DNA from: Exiguobacterium aurantiacum
GTDB taxonomy: Bacteria; Bacillota; Bacilli; Exiguobacteriales; Exiguobacteriaceae
Direction of reading: 5' to 3'
Assembly: GCF_024362205.1 (NCBI RefSeq)
Contig: NZ_CP101462.1
Location: 524,501-588,500, forward strand
Length of the DNA: 64,000 bases
The position numbers and the translations under genes were made by a program. Under the pieces are notes generated by a model, which worked only from the letters and a program-made list of their open reading frames with translations, searched no databases and was not told the DNA's origin. Positions 34,530 through 42,024 of the stretch are shown piece after piece; the stretch's first letter is position 1; each line of letters opens with the position of its first letter.

Positions 34530-34916
34530 ATGCAAGTGAATCATGGAAAGGCACTCAGTCTAAAACTAGGGGCGTTGCTCGTCGTCTTCATCGCGATTTT
34601 GACGCTCGGGTTTGATGTCCCATGGTACCACGCCGCCTGGATCTCGATTGCGGTCGGACTGATCGCCTATGGGGTGGGCGACATGTTCGTCTTACGCAAG
34701 TTCGGCAATCTGATCGCGACAGCGGCCGATTTCGGCCTCGTCTTCTTCTTGACGTGGTTCTTCCTGTGGATCTTGGACTTCGATATCGGGACCGAGACGA
34801 GCTTTGTGTTGCTCGCGCTGTACACGGCCCTGGCGACCGCGGTCGTCGAGTTCTTGTTCCACGGTTGGCTGCTCAAACATAAACGAGAAGAGGCGCACAT
34901 TCATTCGACACGATAA
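34530..34916 (+). CDS. YndM-family (DUF2512) membrane protein
   Basis: The 128-residue protein has four hydrophobic segments (about residues 10-28, 35-53, 62-85 and 90-115) and ends in a charged, His-containing tail. The pattern ALSLKLGALLVVFIAILTL, WISIAVGLIAYGVGD and FVLRKFGNLIATAAD fits DUF2512/YndM. Function unknown. A GGGGGA ribosome site precedes the ATG at 34530. Two short coat-protein-like genes follow within 20 nt each, so the three form an operon. Confidence 0.8.
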   Translation: MQVNHGKALSLKLGALLVVFIAILTLGFDVPWYHAAWISIAVGLIAYGVGDMFVLRKFGNLIATAADFGLVFFLTWFFLWILDFDIGTETSFVLLALYTALATAVVEFLFHGWLLKHKREEAHIHSTR

Positions 34917-34933
34917 AAAAGGAGGAAGCGAAC

Positions 34934-35134
34934 ATGGCTAAAAACAAACTCGCCATTCATGAAGTGTTAGAGATTCACGAGATGCTGACGCTGAAACAAG
35001 CGGGGCTCGTCAAAGGGTATGTGAGCGAACCGCTCATCAAGGACGAGAAGCTACAGAAGATCGCCCGCAAACATTTGAAGAACACCGAGCAAGCGATCAG
35101 TGAACTGAAACAACTGTTGCCGAACAAGGCATAA
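34934..35134 (+). CDS. CotF/YraG-like small helical protein
   Basis: The 66-residue, all-helical protein (LAIHEVLEIHEMLTLKQAGL.. KIARKHLKNTEQAISELKQL) resembles Bacillus YraG and the first half of the CotF coat domain. AAAAAGGAGGA precedes the ATG. In Bacillus related genes form part of the spore coat. In an organism that may not sporulate the protein must have another role, perhaps a ferritin-like or stress-storage helical bundle (inference). Confidence 0.7.
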   Translation: MAKNKLAIHEVLEIHEMLTLKQAGLVKGYVSEPLIKDEKLQKIARKHLKNTEQAISELKQLLPNKA

Positions 35135-35147
35135 GGAGGAGACACGT

Positions 35148-35444
35148 ATGGGAATCCAAGAGAACTTGAAACGAGCCAGTAAACAACGCGACGAGTTGAT
35201 CGCGACCGATTTGCTCGTCACGGCGAAGTCGGCCGTCCGCGCCTATGCGGTGGCAGTGACCGAGACGGCGTCGCCCGAGGTCCGGAAAGTGCTCATCAAG
35301 CAATTGAACCAAGCGATCGAGGATCACGCCGAAATCGCCGACTATATGATTAAGAACGACATGTACATGGCGTACGATATCGAGAAGCAGTTGAAGCACG
35401 ACAAAGAGAAAGTCGACAAAGCGAACGAACTGATCAAGAAGTAA
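35148..35444 (+). CDS. Coat F domain protein (CotF-like)
   Basis: The 98-residue helical protein shows the Coat_F pattern: DELIATDLLVTAKSAVRAYA, a central helix with ETASPEVRKVLIKQLNQAIEDHAEIADYM, and a tail ending in KVDKANELIKK. The ATG follows AAGGAGGAG, 13 nt after the preceding stop. Coat_F proteins look like ferritin-type four-helix halves. The gene pair with manganese catalase nearby repeats an association also known from spore-coat operons, but here the promoters look stress-type. Confidence 0.75.
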   Translation: MGIQENLKRASKQRDELIATDLLVTAKSAVRAYAVAVTETASPEVRKVLIKQLNQAIEDHAEIADYMIKNDMYMAYDIEKQLKHDKEKVDKANELIKK

Positions 35445-35447
35445 GAG

Positions 35448-35469
35448 CCGACGGAAACGTCGGTTTTTT
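35448..35469 (+). terminator. Terminator after the CotF-like gene
   Basis: CCGACG pairs with CGTCGG around GAAA, followed by T7. A stable tetraloop hairpin. Confidence 0.88.
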
Positions 35470-35471
35470 TC

Positions 35472-35497
35472 GTTTTGGGATGTCTTGGCCGTGGTAT
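35472..35497 (+). promoter_or_regulatory. SigB-like promoter of the YerD-like gene
   Basis: GTTTTG (35472-35477), 14 bp, TGGTAT (35492-35497). The -10 differs from GGGTAT in one position. It starts directly behind the terminator. Confidence 0.55.
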
Positions 35498-35531
35498 CGG
35501 ATAAGGACTATACGTGAGGGAGGAACCACTC

Positions 35532-37124
35532 ATGTCCGTGAATACGACGATGCTCGCCATCGTGCTCGTCCTGATGGTATCGACGATTGCTGCCCCGTTC
35601 TTGTTCATCTTGTACCTCTGGCGGAAGGACCGCCATCAGCGCGAGCACTCCGTCCTCCGTAACTTTCCGATTCTCGGCAAGGTGCGCTACATCTTGGAGA
35701 AGGTCGGGCCCGAGATGCGTCAATATTTGTTCTTGAACGACAACGAGTCAAAACCGTTCTCGCGGAACGACTATGAGGCGGCCGTTATTTCCGGGAAATA
35801 TAAGTCACGCATCATCGGATTCGGCTCGGAGCGGGACTTCGAAGGGGGCGGCTTTTATCTCCAGAACGTGCTCTATCCGACGAACCGGGACGAGCTCCGC
35901 ATCGACAACCGGGACATTGTGTCGACGCGACTGTACCAAGTCGAGGAGGACAACCTGTTCACACGGAAAGAGCGGATCATCGAACGCGACGTCGGTCCGT
36001 ATTTGTTGACGGAAGAGGACAGCATCGTCATCGGGAGACAGACGTGCCGGGAGCCGTTCCGTGTCCGCGGTCTCGTCGGACAGTCGGCGATGAGTTTCGG
36101 TTCGCTCGGAGAGAACGCCATCACGGCGCTGTCGATCGGGCTTGGTCGCGCGAAGGGGACGTGGATGAACACCGGTGAAGGCGGCCTGTCGGACCATCAC
36201 TTGAAGGGCGGTGTCGACCTCATCTGTCAAGTCGGACCGGCGCTGTTCGGCGTCCGGACCGAGGACGGGGCATTCTCCGAAGCAGCGTTTAAAGCGAAGA
36301 GCGACATCCCCCAAGTGCGGGCGTTCGAGTTAAAGCTCGCCCAAGGCGCGAAGACGAGGGGCGGCCATATCGACGGCGCGAAAGTGACCGAAGAGATCGC
36401 CCGCATCCGGAACGTCAAAGTCGGCGTGACGATCGACAGCCCGAACCGCTTCTCCGAGTTCAAGACGGACCGGGAACTGCTCGACATCATTGAGCGGCTG
36501 CGCGATATCGGTGGCAAGCCCGTCGGTATCAAACTTGTCGTCGGCCGGCTCTCAGACGTCGAGGCGCTCGTTTTGGAGATGGCGTCATCAGGGAAACATC
36601 CTGACTTCATCACGGTCGACGGCGGGGAAGGCGGGACCGGGGCGACGTATCAAGAGCTCGCCGATACGGTCGGATTGCCGTTGAAGGCCGCGCTCCCGTA
36701 CGTGCATCGCTTGCTTCTCGAACACGGACTCCGTGACCGCATCACTTTGTTCGCTTCCGGTAAGCTCGTCACGGCAGACAAGATCGCCGTCGCGCTCGCG
36801 CTCGGTGCCGACTGCGTCAACATCGCCCGCGGTCTCATGTTCAACGTCGGTTGCATCCAGGCGCAAGTGTGCCACACGAACCGATGTCCGGTCGGTGTCG
36901 CGACGACCGACCCGAAACTGCAGCACGCCCTCGTCGTCGATGAGAAGAGTTTCCGCGTGACGAACTATATCATCTCGCTCCGGGAAGGGCTCTACAACAT
37001 GACGGCCGCGGCCGGTCTCGACACGCCGACGAAACTATCGCTCGAACATGTCGCCTATAAGTACCCGGACGGCCGAGTGAAGCGGGGCGAGGAGCTGTTC
37101 GACGGACAAGCGAAAGACGGGTGA
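35532..37124 (+). CDS. FMN-binding glutamate synthase-like protein (YerD-like)
   Basis: This 530-residue protein has an N-terminal membrane segment (residues 3-27) and a glutamate-synthase central/FMN barrel domain: GLVGQSAMSFGSLGENAI, NTGEGGLSDHH, DGGEGGTGATYQELADT, and the cluster region CIQAQVCHTNRCPVGVATTDP with three cysteines. It lacks the amidotransferase domain of true GltB. The layout equals Bacillus YerD, whose role is unresolved. GGGAGGA supports the ATG at 35532. A SigB-like promoter and a terminator at the stop codon make it a single unit at the end of the stress island. Confidence 0.87.
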   Translation: MSVNTTMLAIVLVLMVSTIAAPFLFILYLWRKDRHQREHSVLRNFPILGKVRYILEKVGPEMRQYLFLNDNESKPFSRNDYEAAVISGKYKSRIIGFGSERDFEGGGFYLQNVLYPTNRDELRIDNRDIVSTRLYQVEEDNLFTRKERIIERDVGPYLLTEEDSIVIGRQTCREPFRVRGLVGQSAMSFGSLGENAITALSIGLGRAKGTWMNTGEGGLSDHHLKGGVDLICQVGPALFGVRTEDGAFSEAAFKAKSDIPQVRAFELKLAQGAKTRGGHIDGAKVTEEIARIRNVKVGVTIDSPNRFSEFKTDRELLDIIERLRDIGGKPVGIKLVVGRLSDVEALVLEMASSGKHPDFITVDGGEGGTGATYQELADTVGLPLKAALPYVHRLLLEHGLRDRITLFASGKLVTADKIAVALALGADCVNIARGLMFNVGCIQAQVCHTNRCPVGVATTDPKLQHALVVDEKSFRVTNYIISLREGLYNMTAAAGLDTPTKLSLEHVAYKYPDGRVKRGEELFDGQAKDG

Positions 37125-37143
37125 CTGCGGTCATCCGTTTTTT
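37117..37143 (+). terminator. Terminator overlapping the YerD-like stop codon
   Basis: ACGGGTGAC pairs with GTCATCCGT (one wobble) around TGCG, followed by T6. Confidence 0.78.
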
Positions 37144-37549
37144 GTGCGAACGATAAAGAAGATATCGAATCGATCCTCGTCCCAATTAGCTTCAACAGCA
37201 AATATATTTGATTACTATGGCGGATGTACTTAATAGAATTTGATTTCCATGCTGTCGAAAAAATGATGAACAGAAAACTTTATGAATTGTATGATGATGG
37301 AAAGAGAAATTTTTGGAAAAAGAATCATATTTAAATGAAGATACTACTTGTTAAGTTTCTTATTGGCTACTTGAAAAATAATTCCGAAGATAAGTGGAGT
37401 ATAAAAAAACATTGACATGGTACTAAATCTAAAATAAAGTTAAATTATAGTTTAGGTACTATAATCAAAAAAATAGAACTAATTAACATCTACAATGTTT
37501 TATCATCTTCAATTTAGATGAAATTGTTCGTTTAGAAAGAGAGGACGAC
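37144..37549. other. About 400-bp AT-rich gap with possible gene remnant and promoter
   Basis: At 37225-37266 a short frame reads MYLIEFDFHAVEK and stops. At 37263-37334 an overlapping frame continues MMNRKLYELYDDGKRNFWKK. The two together look like the C-terminus of a lost gene with a one-base frameshift, but the pieces are short. The end of the gap holds TTGACA (37412-37417), 17 bp, TAAAGT (37435-37440) and a TATAAT at 37460-37465, likely promoters for the unknown operon that follows. The drop in G+C begins here. Confidence 0.4.
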
Positions 37550-38098
37550 ATGAAAAAAGTGATTAAAGGCGCTGTCTACAATACAATGACGGCCAAAAAA
37601 ATATGTGAGCAACGTGCGACCGAAGCTTCTCATGAAAAAGGTGCTTATTTAAATCAATTGAAGCAACTCTATAAAACGAAAAGTGGAAAATACTTTTTCT
37701 ACATCGAGAACGAGTTTTCCACATATATAGATGTGAGTAATGATGATTTAAATCCGAAATATGAACTCCAAGACGTCATGGAACAAAAAATCATCCCGAT
37801 TTCATATGAGGCGGCCATTCGATTCGCCAGTGAAGTCATAGTATCCGATCCAAATGAGAAAGAGACAATCGGAACATTCTTTCCAAGGCTTATCGATGAT
37901 TCGAATGAGGGAGATAAAAAAATACAAAAGAAAATATATCTCTCGGAAAAAGCGAGCTGGTATTTAGAGATGATGCTGTTAGAGAGCGAAGAAACAAACA
38001 GCAGCTTTATTGAAAATTTAATTTCTGAGCAGTACCGAAAACTATATAAGCAAGGAATCATTCAAAACGATCCTTATGATGAAATGAACGAAAACTGA
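37550..38098 (+). CDS. Unknown protein with possible C-terminal ribbon-helix-helix-like segment
   Basis: The 182-residue product has no signal peptide or membrane segment. Its N-terminal half (AVYNTMTAKKICEQRATEAS.. YKTKSGKYFFYIENEF) reads like small helper proteins of mobile or plasmid DNA. Its C-terminal part (KKIYLSEKASWYLEMMLLESEETNSSFIENLI) has the strand-helix-helix rhythm of ribbon-helix-helix proteins, so DNA binding is possible. AGAGAGGA precedes the ATG. It opens a three-gene set of lower G+C than its surroundings. I recognise no family. Confidence 0.5.
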   Translation: MKKVIKGAVYNTMTAKKICEQRATEASHEKGAYLNQLKQLYKTKSGKYFFYIENEFSTYIDVSNDDLNPKYELQDVMEQKIIPISYEAAIRFASEVIVSDPNEKETIGTFFPRLIDDSNEGDKKIQKKIYLSEKASWYLEMMLLESEETNSSFIENLISEQYRKLYKQGIIQNDPYDEMNEN

Positions 38099-38122
38099 AC
38101 TTATGAGAGAAGGAGCCATAAC

Positions 38123-39244
38123 ATGAATACGACAGTAAAACGTTTTATGTTGGACTATTTGACTGACCAGCGATTTGAGATGATTGTGAACGAACTGCTG
38201 AAAGAACAGGCCCGTTATTACAACGTCAGCGACGAACTACATTCAATGGTAGATGAATTCATATCCGAACTTCCGTTGCACTATCCAGAACCAAATACGT
38301 TTGAGATTATCGAAGAAATCAAAAAAGTCTCGACGACGTTCGTTTCATACTATCGAGATGAATTTGAATCGGAGATTTTAGGCGGTCTATGGGATTTGAG
38401 TCAGTTCTCCATGTCATGGATGCCATCTGAACAAACGGAAGTGAAACAGCCATGGGTTATTCGGACAACATCTGCTCCGCCGCCGGTAATGGATATTGAG
38501 AACGAGCCGCCGCTTGAAGATGACACGTTGGATTGGTTAGCTAGTTCGTCAGGAAGTGAAAATGTTCATGCGACCGTCAAAGAAAAGGATGAAGAATATT
38601 CGACGATTCAATATATCGAGTGTGCCCTCATTCCGAAAGGATACATCGGATACGATGATCGTTTAGCCGAACTAGATGAACAGAATTACAAAGAAATCAT
38701 TAACCAGTTCAAACCCCAACTGGCTCTGGCATTGGTCAACTTCGTATACGAGGTAATCCATTATTCCAACCCAAATCCGTTAGCATCAGTTTTTGGAGAG
38801 CTGACTAATGATACATCTTACGTCAAAATCACTGAAGACTCAGATTGCGACCATGGCTACGGTATGCAAATTTATCTGGAGGACAGGTCGATGTACGCTT
38901 CGAAAAGCGTAAAAGAACATTATGAAGAACGAACTAAAGATTGGATGGAATCAGACCCCTGGTATAGAAAAGGGAACGACGTACCGGAGTTTCCGGTGAC
39001 GACTCCTGAGTATATTCGTTACGTTGAGATGATTGAAGATTTGGATGGCACGCCACAATATCTTTTCGCGCCTTTCACGTTTTATCTGAATGAAGAGATT
39101 ACAGTTCCGAGCAATGAGTCACAAGTGATTGACGATTTACTGTTTCAGTTCATCCATGTGCTGACGTTCCAAGGATTCACTAAAGAAGAGCAGGTTGACA
39201 TGATTCGCTACGCGAACGAGTACTACGAACAGGTGATGAGTTGA
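38123..39244 (+). CDS. Unknown 373-residue acidic protein
   Basis: The protein is soluble, acidic and lacks obvious motifs. It has a helical N-terminus (FMLDYLTDQRFEMIVNELLKEQ), a Pro/Glu-rich middle around residues 110-150 (SAPPPVMDIENEPPLEDD), and a longer globular part with DSDCDHGYGMQIYLEDRS and WMESDPWYRKGNDVPEFP. AGAAGGAG lies 8 nt upstream of the ATG, and only 24 nt separate it from the previous gene, so the two are co-transcribed. No known family, toxin or nuclease motif could be seen. Confidence 0.6.
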   Translation: MNTTVKRFMLDYLTDQRFEMIVNELLKEQARYYNVSDELHSMVDEFISELPLHYPEPNTFEIIEEIKKVSTTFVSYYRDEFESEILGGLWDLSQFSMSWMPSEQTEVKQPWVIRTTSAPPPVMDIENEPPLEDDTLDWLASSSGSENVHATVKEKDEEYSTIQYIECALIPKGYIGYDDRLAELDEQNYKEIINQFKPQLALALVNFVYEVIHYSNPNPLASVFGELTNDTSYVKITEDSDCDHGYGMQIYLEDRSMYASKSVKEHYEERTKDWMESDPWYRKGNDVPEFPVTTPEYIRYVEMIEDLDGTPQYLFAPFTFYLNEEITVPSNESQVIDDLLFQFIHVLTFQGFTKEEQVDMIRYANEYYEQVMS

Positions 39245-39287
39245 ATGTTGACCGTTTCATTTTATTGAGGGTAAAAAGGAGAAAAGG

Positions 39288-40235
39288 ATGAAGAAAATGA
39301 CTGTGAACCGAACAACATTGAAGTTTTTGCTATCGATGATGATGTTAGCTCTTTTACTAGGGGCTTGCGGAAAGTCTAACGAAGACAAAATTATTGGAAG
39401 TTGGAGTGCTGTTGTAGGTGATCGAACGGTGTCCTACATCGAGATCAATGAAACGCGTTATACCATTCGATCGAAAAATAGTGATCCAACGACAATCGAA
39501 TATATATTAACCGAAACGCAGGACGGAAATATCATCATGGAAGGAGTCAATCCAGAAAATAATAATTCGACTGAATTTTTATTTGAAGGGTATTTTGAAG
39601 ATAATGACACGATTGTCTTTATAGGTGATGAAGAAGAGAACAGGAAATTAATCAGAATCGATAGTATCACCGAACAAATGGCGGTTGATCGAAAAAAAGA
39701 CGAAGCACAACAAAAGAAAGATCAAGCGGCAGAACAAAAGCGGGTAGAGGCGGAACGTGAGCAAGCCTTAAAGGACGAAGAAGAGAGAATTCATGAAGAA
39801 AATGAAGCGGCCGTCGCTCGAGAAGAAGAGGAACGTCGACAACAAGAACAAGACGAGGCGAAAGCGAAAGAGGCGAGTTCACAGCAAAACAATGGCGATG
39901 GTAGCATCTATTTACAAAGAGCTGATCGGTTAGAAGCAGATATTATAGTTGAAGCGAAAAAAGTAGCTCAGCACGATATGCCCCCAGGTTTTTACGGCCA
40001 ATACTATACGGACTGGGACAATTTGTTGAATGAAGTGTGGGGAGTTCTTGGAGATACGTTAACAAAAGCCGAATTTGAAGCGTTGAAACAAAATCAAAAA
40101 GAATGGATTCAACAGAAAGAACAACATTTTGCAGATATTCCAACTGAACCAGCTTCTGAACGAGCGAGAGGGATGGACTATCTCACGTTTGAGACGAAAG
40201 ATCGCACGTATTATTTGATTAATGAGTACTTATGA
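39288..40235 (+). CDS. Lipoprotein with coiled-coil linker and LprI-like C-terminal domain
   Basis: The 315-residue protein has a lipoprotein signal with LGAC (Cys27), a beta-rich domain of about 100 residues (IIGSWSAVVGDRTVSYIEIN, as in lipocalin-like DUF domains), and a highly charged coiled coil (residues about 130-200, Glu/Lys/Gln-rich). The C-terminal domain of about 90 residues (DWDNLLNEVWGVLGDTLTKAEFEALKQNQKEWIQQKEQHF) matches the DUF1311/LprI fold known from lysozyme-inhibitor lipoproteins. It may protect the wall or bind a wall enzyme. It follows the unknown gene at 38123 by 43 nt and may share its transcript. Confidence 0.72.
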   Translation: MKKMTVNRTTLKFLLSMMMLALLLGACGKSNEDKIIGSWSAVVGDRTVSYIEINETRYTIRSKNSDPTTIEYILTETQDGNIIMEGVNPENNNSTEFLFEGYFEDNDTIVFIGDEEENRKLIRIDSITEQMAVDRKKDEAQQKKDQAAEQKRVEAEREQALKDEEERIHEENEAAVAREEEERRQQEQDEAKAKEASSQQNNGDGSIYLQRADRLEADIIVEAKKVAQHDMPPGFYGQYYTDWDNLLNEVWGVLGDTLTKAEFEALKQNQKEWIQQKEQHFADIPTEPASERARGMDYLTFETKDRTYYLINEYL

Positions 40236-40270
40236 AATGACTAAAAATCGTATAAACGAGGAGACAATAT

Positions 40271-40483
40271 AAAAAAATCTTATTTGAACAGAGAGAACTG
40301 CTAATTTTTACTACGTTAATCCTCACATTTGTCTTCAGTAAAGTTGCAGACATGATTTAAATGCTGTCATTGTATCTTGACCGAACTATAACGCCGATCC
40401 ATTTTATGTTGAGAATTATTCGTTGGGACTATTTGGTATTATATTTATTGTTCCCGCTGTGCTATGAAGTTACTGGTTTATAA
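40271..40483 (+). pseudogene. Decayed small membrane protein gene
   Basis: Behind a good ribosome site (ACGAGGAGACA) the frame reads KKILFEQRELLIFTTLILTF.. but has no start codon (ATA stands at the expected place). It hits TAA at 40358 and continues directly in the same frame as MLSLYLDRTITPIHFML.. to TAA at 40481. Read through, it is a protein of about 70 residues with two hydrophobic segments. Loss of the start and an internal stop suggest decay. The remnant is too short for a family call. Confidence 0.45.
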
Positions 40484-40573
40484 TGAGACTCCCATAACTT
40501 GAACAAGTATTTTACTATTCACCCTCAGCACAAAAAATCGGGGTGTCAAAAAACTGAACAATTTTTAGATTTG

Positions 40574-40971
40574 ATGGATAGATGCATTCGGGGGATTCCG
40601 ATTGTATCGAGGGTCACCGCTAAGGTAACTGCTAAATTAGTTAAGGTTATTTAGTTTATCCTCAAGTGGACGGGATATCTCTTTGGACTTTTGGCTGTAT
40701 TTGTTGTCTCGATGATGGGGGGAGAGGCTCATCTACTCGTTCCGGTAGAAGTTTTAATCCTGGTCCACCAAAGTTTAAAAGCGAACAACAGAAAAAGAAT
40801 GCGCAAGGGGAAGCAGAAAAATTGCCAAAAGAGGCGGATTTCGAATTGAAACACGCCGCTGATCAAGCCCGAAATAATACAAATACGCATCATTTTGATG
40901 AGCGTTTGAATCGGGCCGCTTATAAGCAATGTGAGGCAGATGAGGCCGCAGAAAGAGCAAGGAACTTGTAA
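40574..40971 (+). pseudogene. Decayed membrane protein gene with stop codon and G-tract frameshift
   Basis: From ATG 40574 the frame reads MDRCIRGIPIVSRVTAKVTA.. to a TAG at 40652. It continues in the same frame as ILKWTGYLFGLLAVFVVSMM, a membrane segment, and then reaches a G6 tract at 40717-40722. Adding one G there would connect it to the frame FNPGPPKFKSEQQKKNAQGE.. which ends at 40971 with a charged helical tail. So an in-frame stop plus a one-base deletion separate three parts of what looks like one gene. The 101-codon frame beginning with GTG at 40666 is therefore not a real gene: it has no ribosome site and its first 20 codons overlap the membrane segment. Confidence 0.5.
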
Positions 40972-41024
40972 AAAAAATCGCCTAATCAGTTGAGGGCAAA
41001 CAGTTGCATCACTCATAAAATCCC

Positions 41025-41060
41025 AAACACCATCAACCACTCATCTGGTTGATGGTGTTT
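41025..41060. terminator. 14-bp inverted repeat, probable terminator
   Basis: AAACACCATCAACC pairs perfectly with GGTTGATGGTGTTT around 8 nt. The following T run is short. It marks the border between the decayed region and the G+C-richer reductase gene. Confidence 0.6.
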
Positions 41061-41121
41061 GTCTTGGTTGAAATCGGGATGGACCGGGAACACCTAACTG
41101 TCTATATTAAGGAGGGATTCG

Positions 41122-41736
41122 ATGAAAGCCTTATTCTTGAACTGTTCGTTGAAGGGCGGGGATACGACCTCGCACACGGAAGGATTGATGAAGGATATCA
41201 TCCCGCACTTCGACAAGCTCGGAGTCGACTCGGAGATCGTCCGTGTCGTCGACTACAACGTCGCGTTCGGGGTGACCGAGGATGAAGGGGACGGTGATGC
41301 GTGGCCACAGATCTTCGAGAAAGTGAAGGCCGCCGACATCCTCATCATCGGGACGCCGCTTTGGCTCGGCGAGAAGAGCAGCGTCGCCACGCAAGTCATC
41401 GAGCGGCTGTACGGGGGCAGCGCCTTGACGAACGATAAAGGTCAGGCCATCTACTACAACAAGGTCGGCGGTGTCGTCGTGACGGGAAATGAGGACGGGG
41501 CGAAGCACGCCTGTGCGTCAATCTTGTATGGTCTGTCGCATATCGGTTTCACCGTCCCGCCGAACGTCGATGCGTATTGGGTCGGCGAGGCCGGACCGGG
41601 TGACTCGTATCTCGATGCTGGGCGCGACAACGCCTTCACGAAAAAGAACGGCCGCGTCATGGCGTATAACTTATACCATTTCGCGAACATGTTGAAGCAG
41701 ACCCCAATCCCGGCGGAAGGCAACGTGATGGAGTGA
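41122..41736 (+). CDS. Flavodoxin-fold NAD(P)H-dependent FMN reductase-like protein
   Basis: The 204-residue protein has a flavodoxin-like fold. The phosphate loop is LNCSLKGGDTTSHTEGL (residues 6-22), followed by ADILIIGTPLWLGEKSSV (about 70-87), which positions the isoalloxazine, and GGVVVTGNEDGAKH (about 115-128). It belongs with NADPH-dependent FMN reductases of the NAD(P)H oxidoreductase type; the electron acceptor is unknown. AAGGAGGGA precedes the ATG. It stands alone between terminators. Confidence 0.82.
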   Translation: MKALFLNCSLKGGDTTSHTEGLMKDIIPHFDKLGVDSEIVRVVDYNVAFGVTEDEGDGDAWPQIFEKVKAADILIIGTPLWLGEKSSVATQVIERLYGGSALTNDKGQAIYYNKVGGVVVTGNEDGAKHACASILYGLSHIGFTVPPNVDAYWVGEAGPGDSYLDAGRDNAFTKKNGRVMAYNLYHFANMLKQTPIPAEGNVME

Positions 41737-41787
41737 GGTAACCTATCATTTCATTACTAAACTTCGACAAAGCGAATCATTGATTGG

Positions 41788-41815
41788 AAAAGTATGCGAC
41801 GCGCATACTTTTTTA
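41788..41815 (+). terminator. Terminator after the FMN reductase-like gene
   Basis: AAAAGTATGCG pairs with CGCATACTTTT around a 3-nt loop and is followed by further T residues. The remaining gap to 42024 is AT-rich and shows no other feature I can support. Confidence 0.78.
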
Positions 41816-42024
41816 ATTTGTACAAAGTAAATAGAGGGACCTGATTTTTCGAAAGATTTACCTCGATTCAAAATATAATACTTTCTCTGATAAAAATAAC
41901 GCCCTCATCTTGTGCAATATTGAAAATCTTACTGACTAGATGCTTAAAAGTAAGATAATTGAACGATTGGGATTATTTATACTAAGTGAAGAATGTATTA
42001 TACGTAGAATGGAGCGTTAAATTA

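Noticed and set aside
40666-40971. A 101-codon frame starting with GTG
   Set aside because: It has no ribosome site, and its first codons overlap a membrane segment in another frame. It is better explained as the last part of a frameshifted gene.
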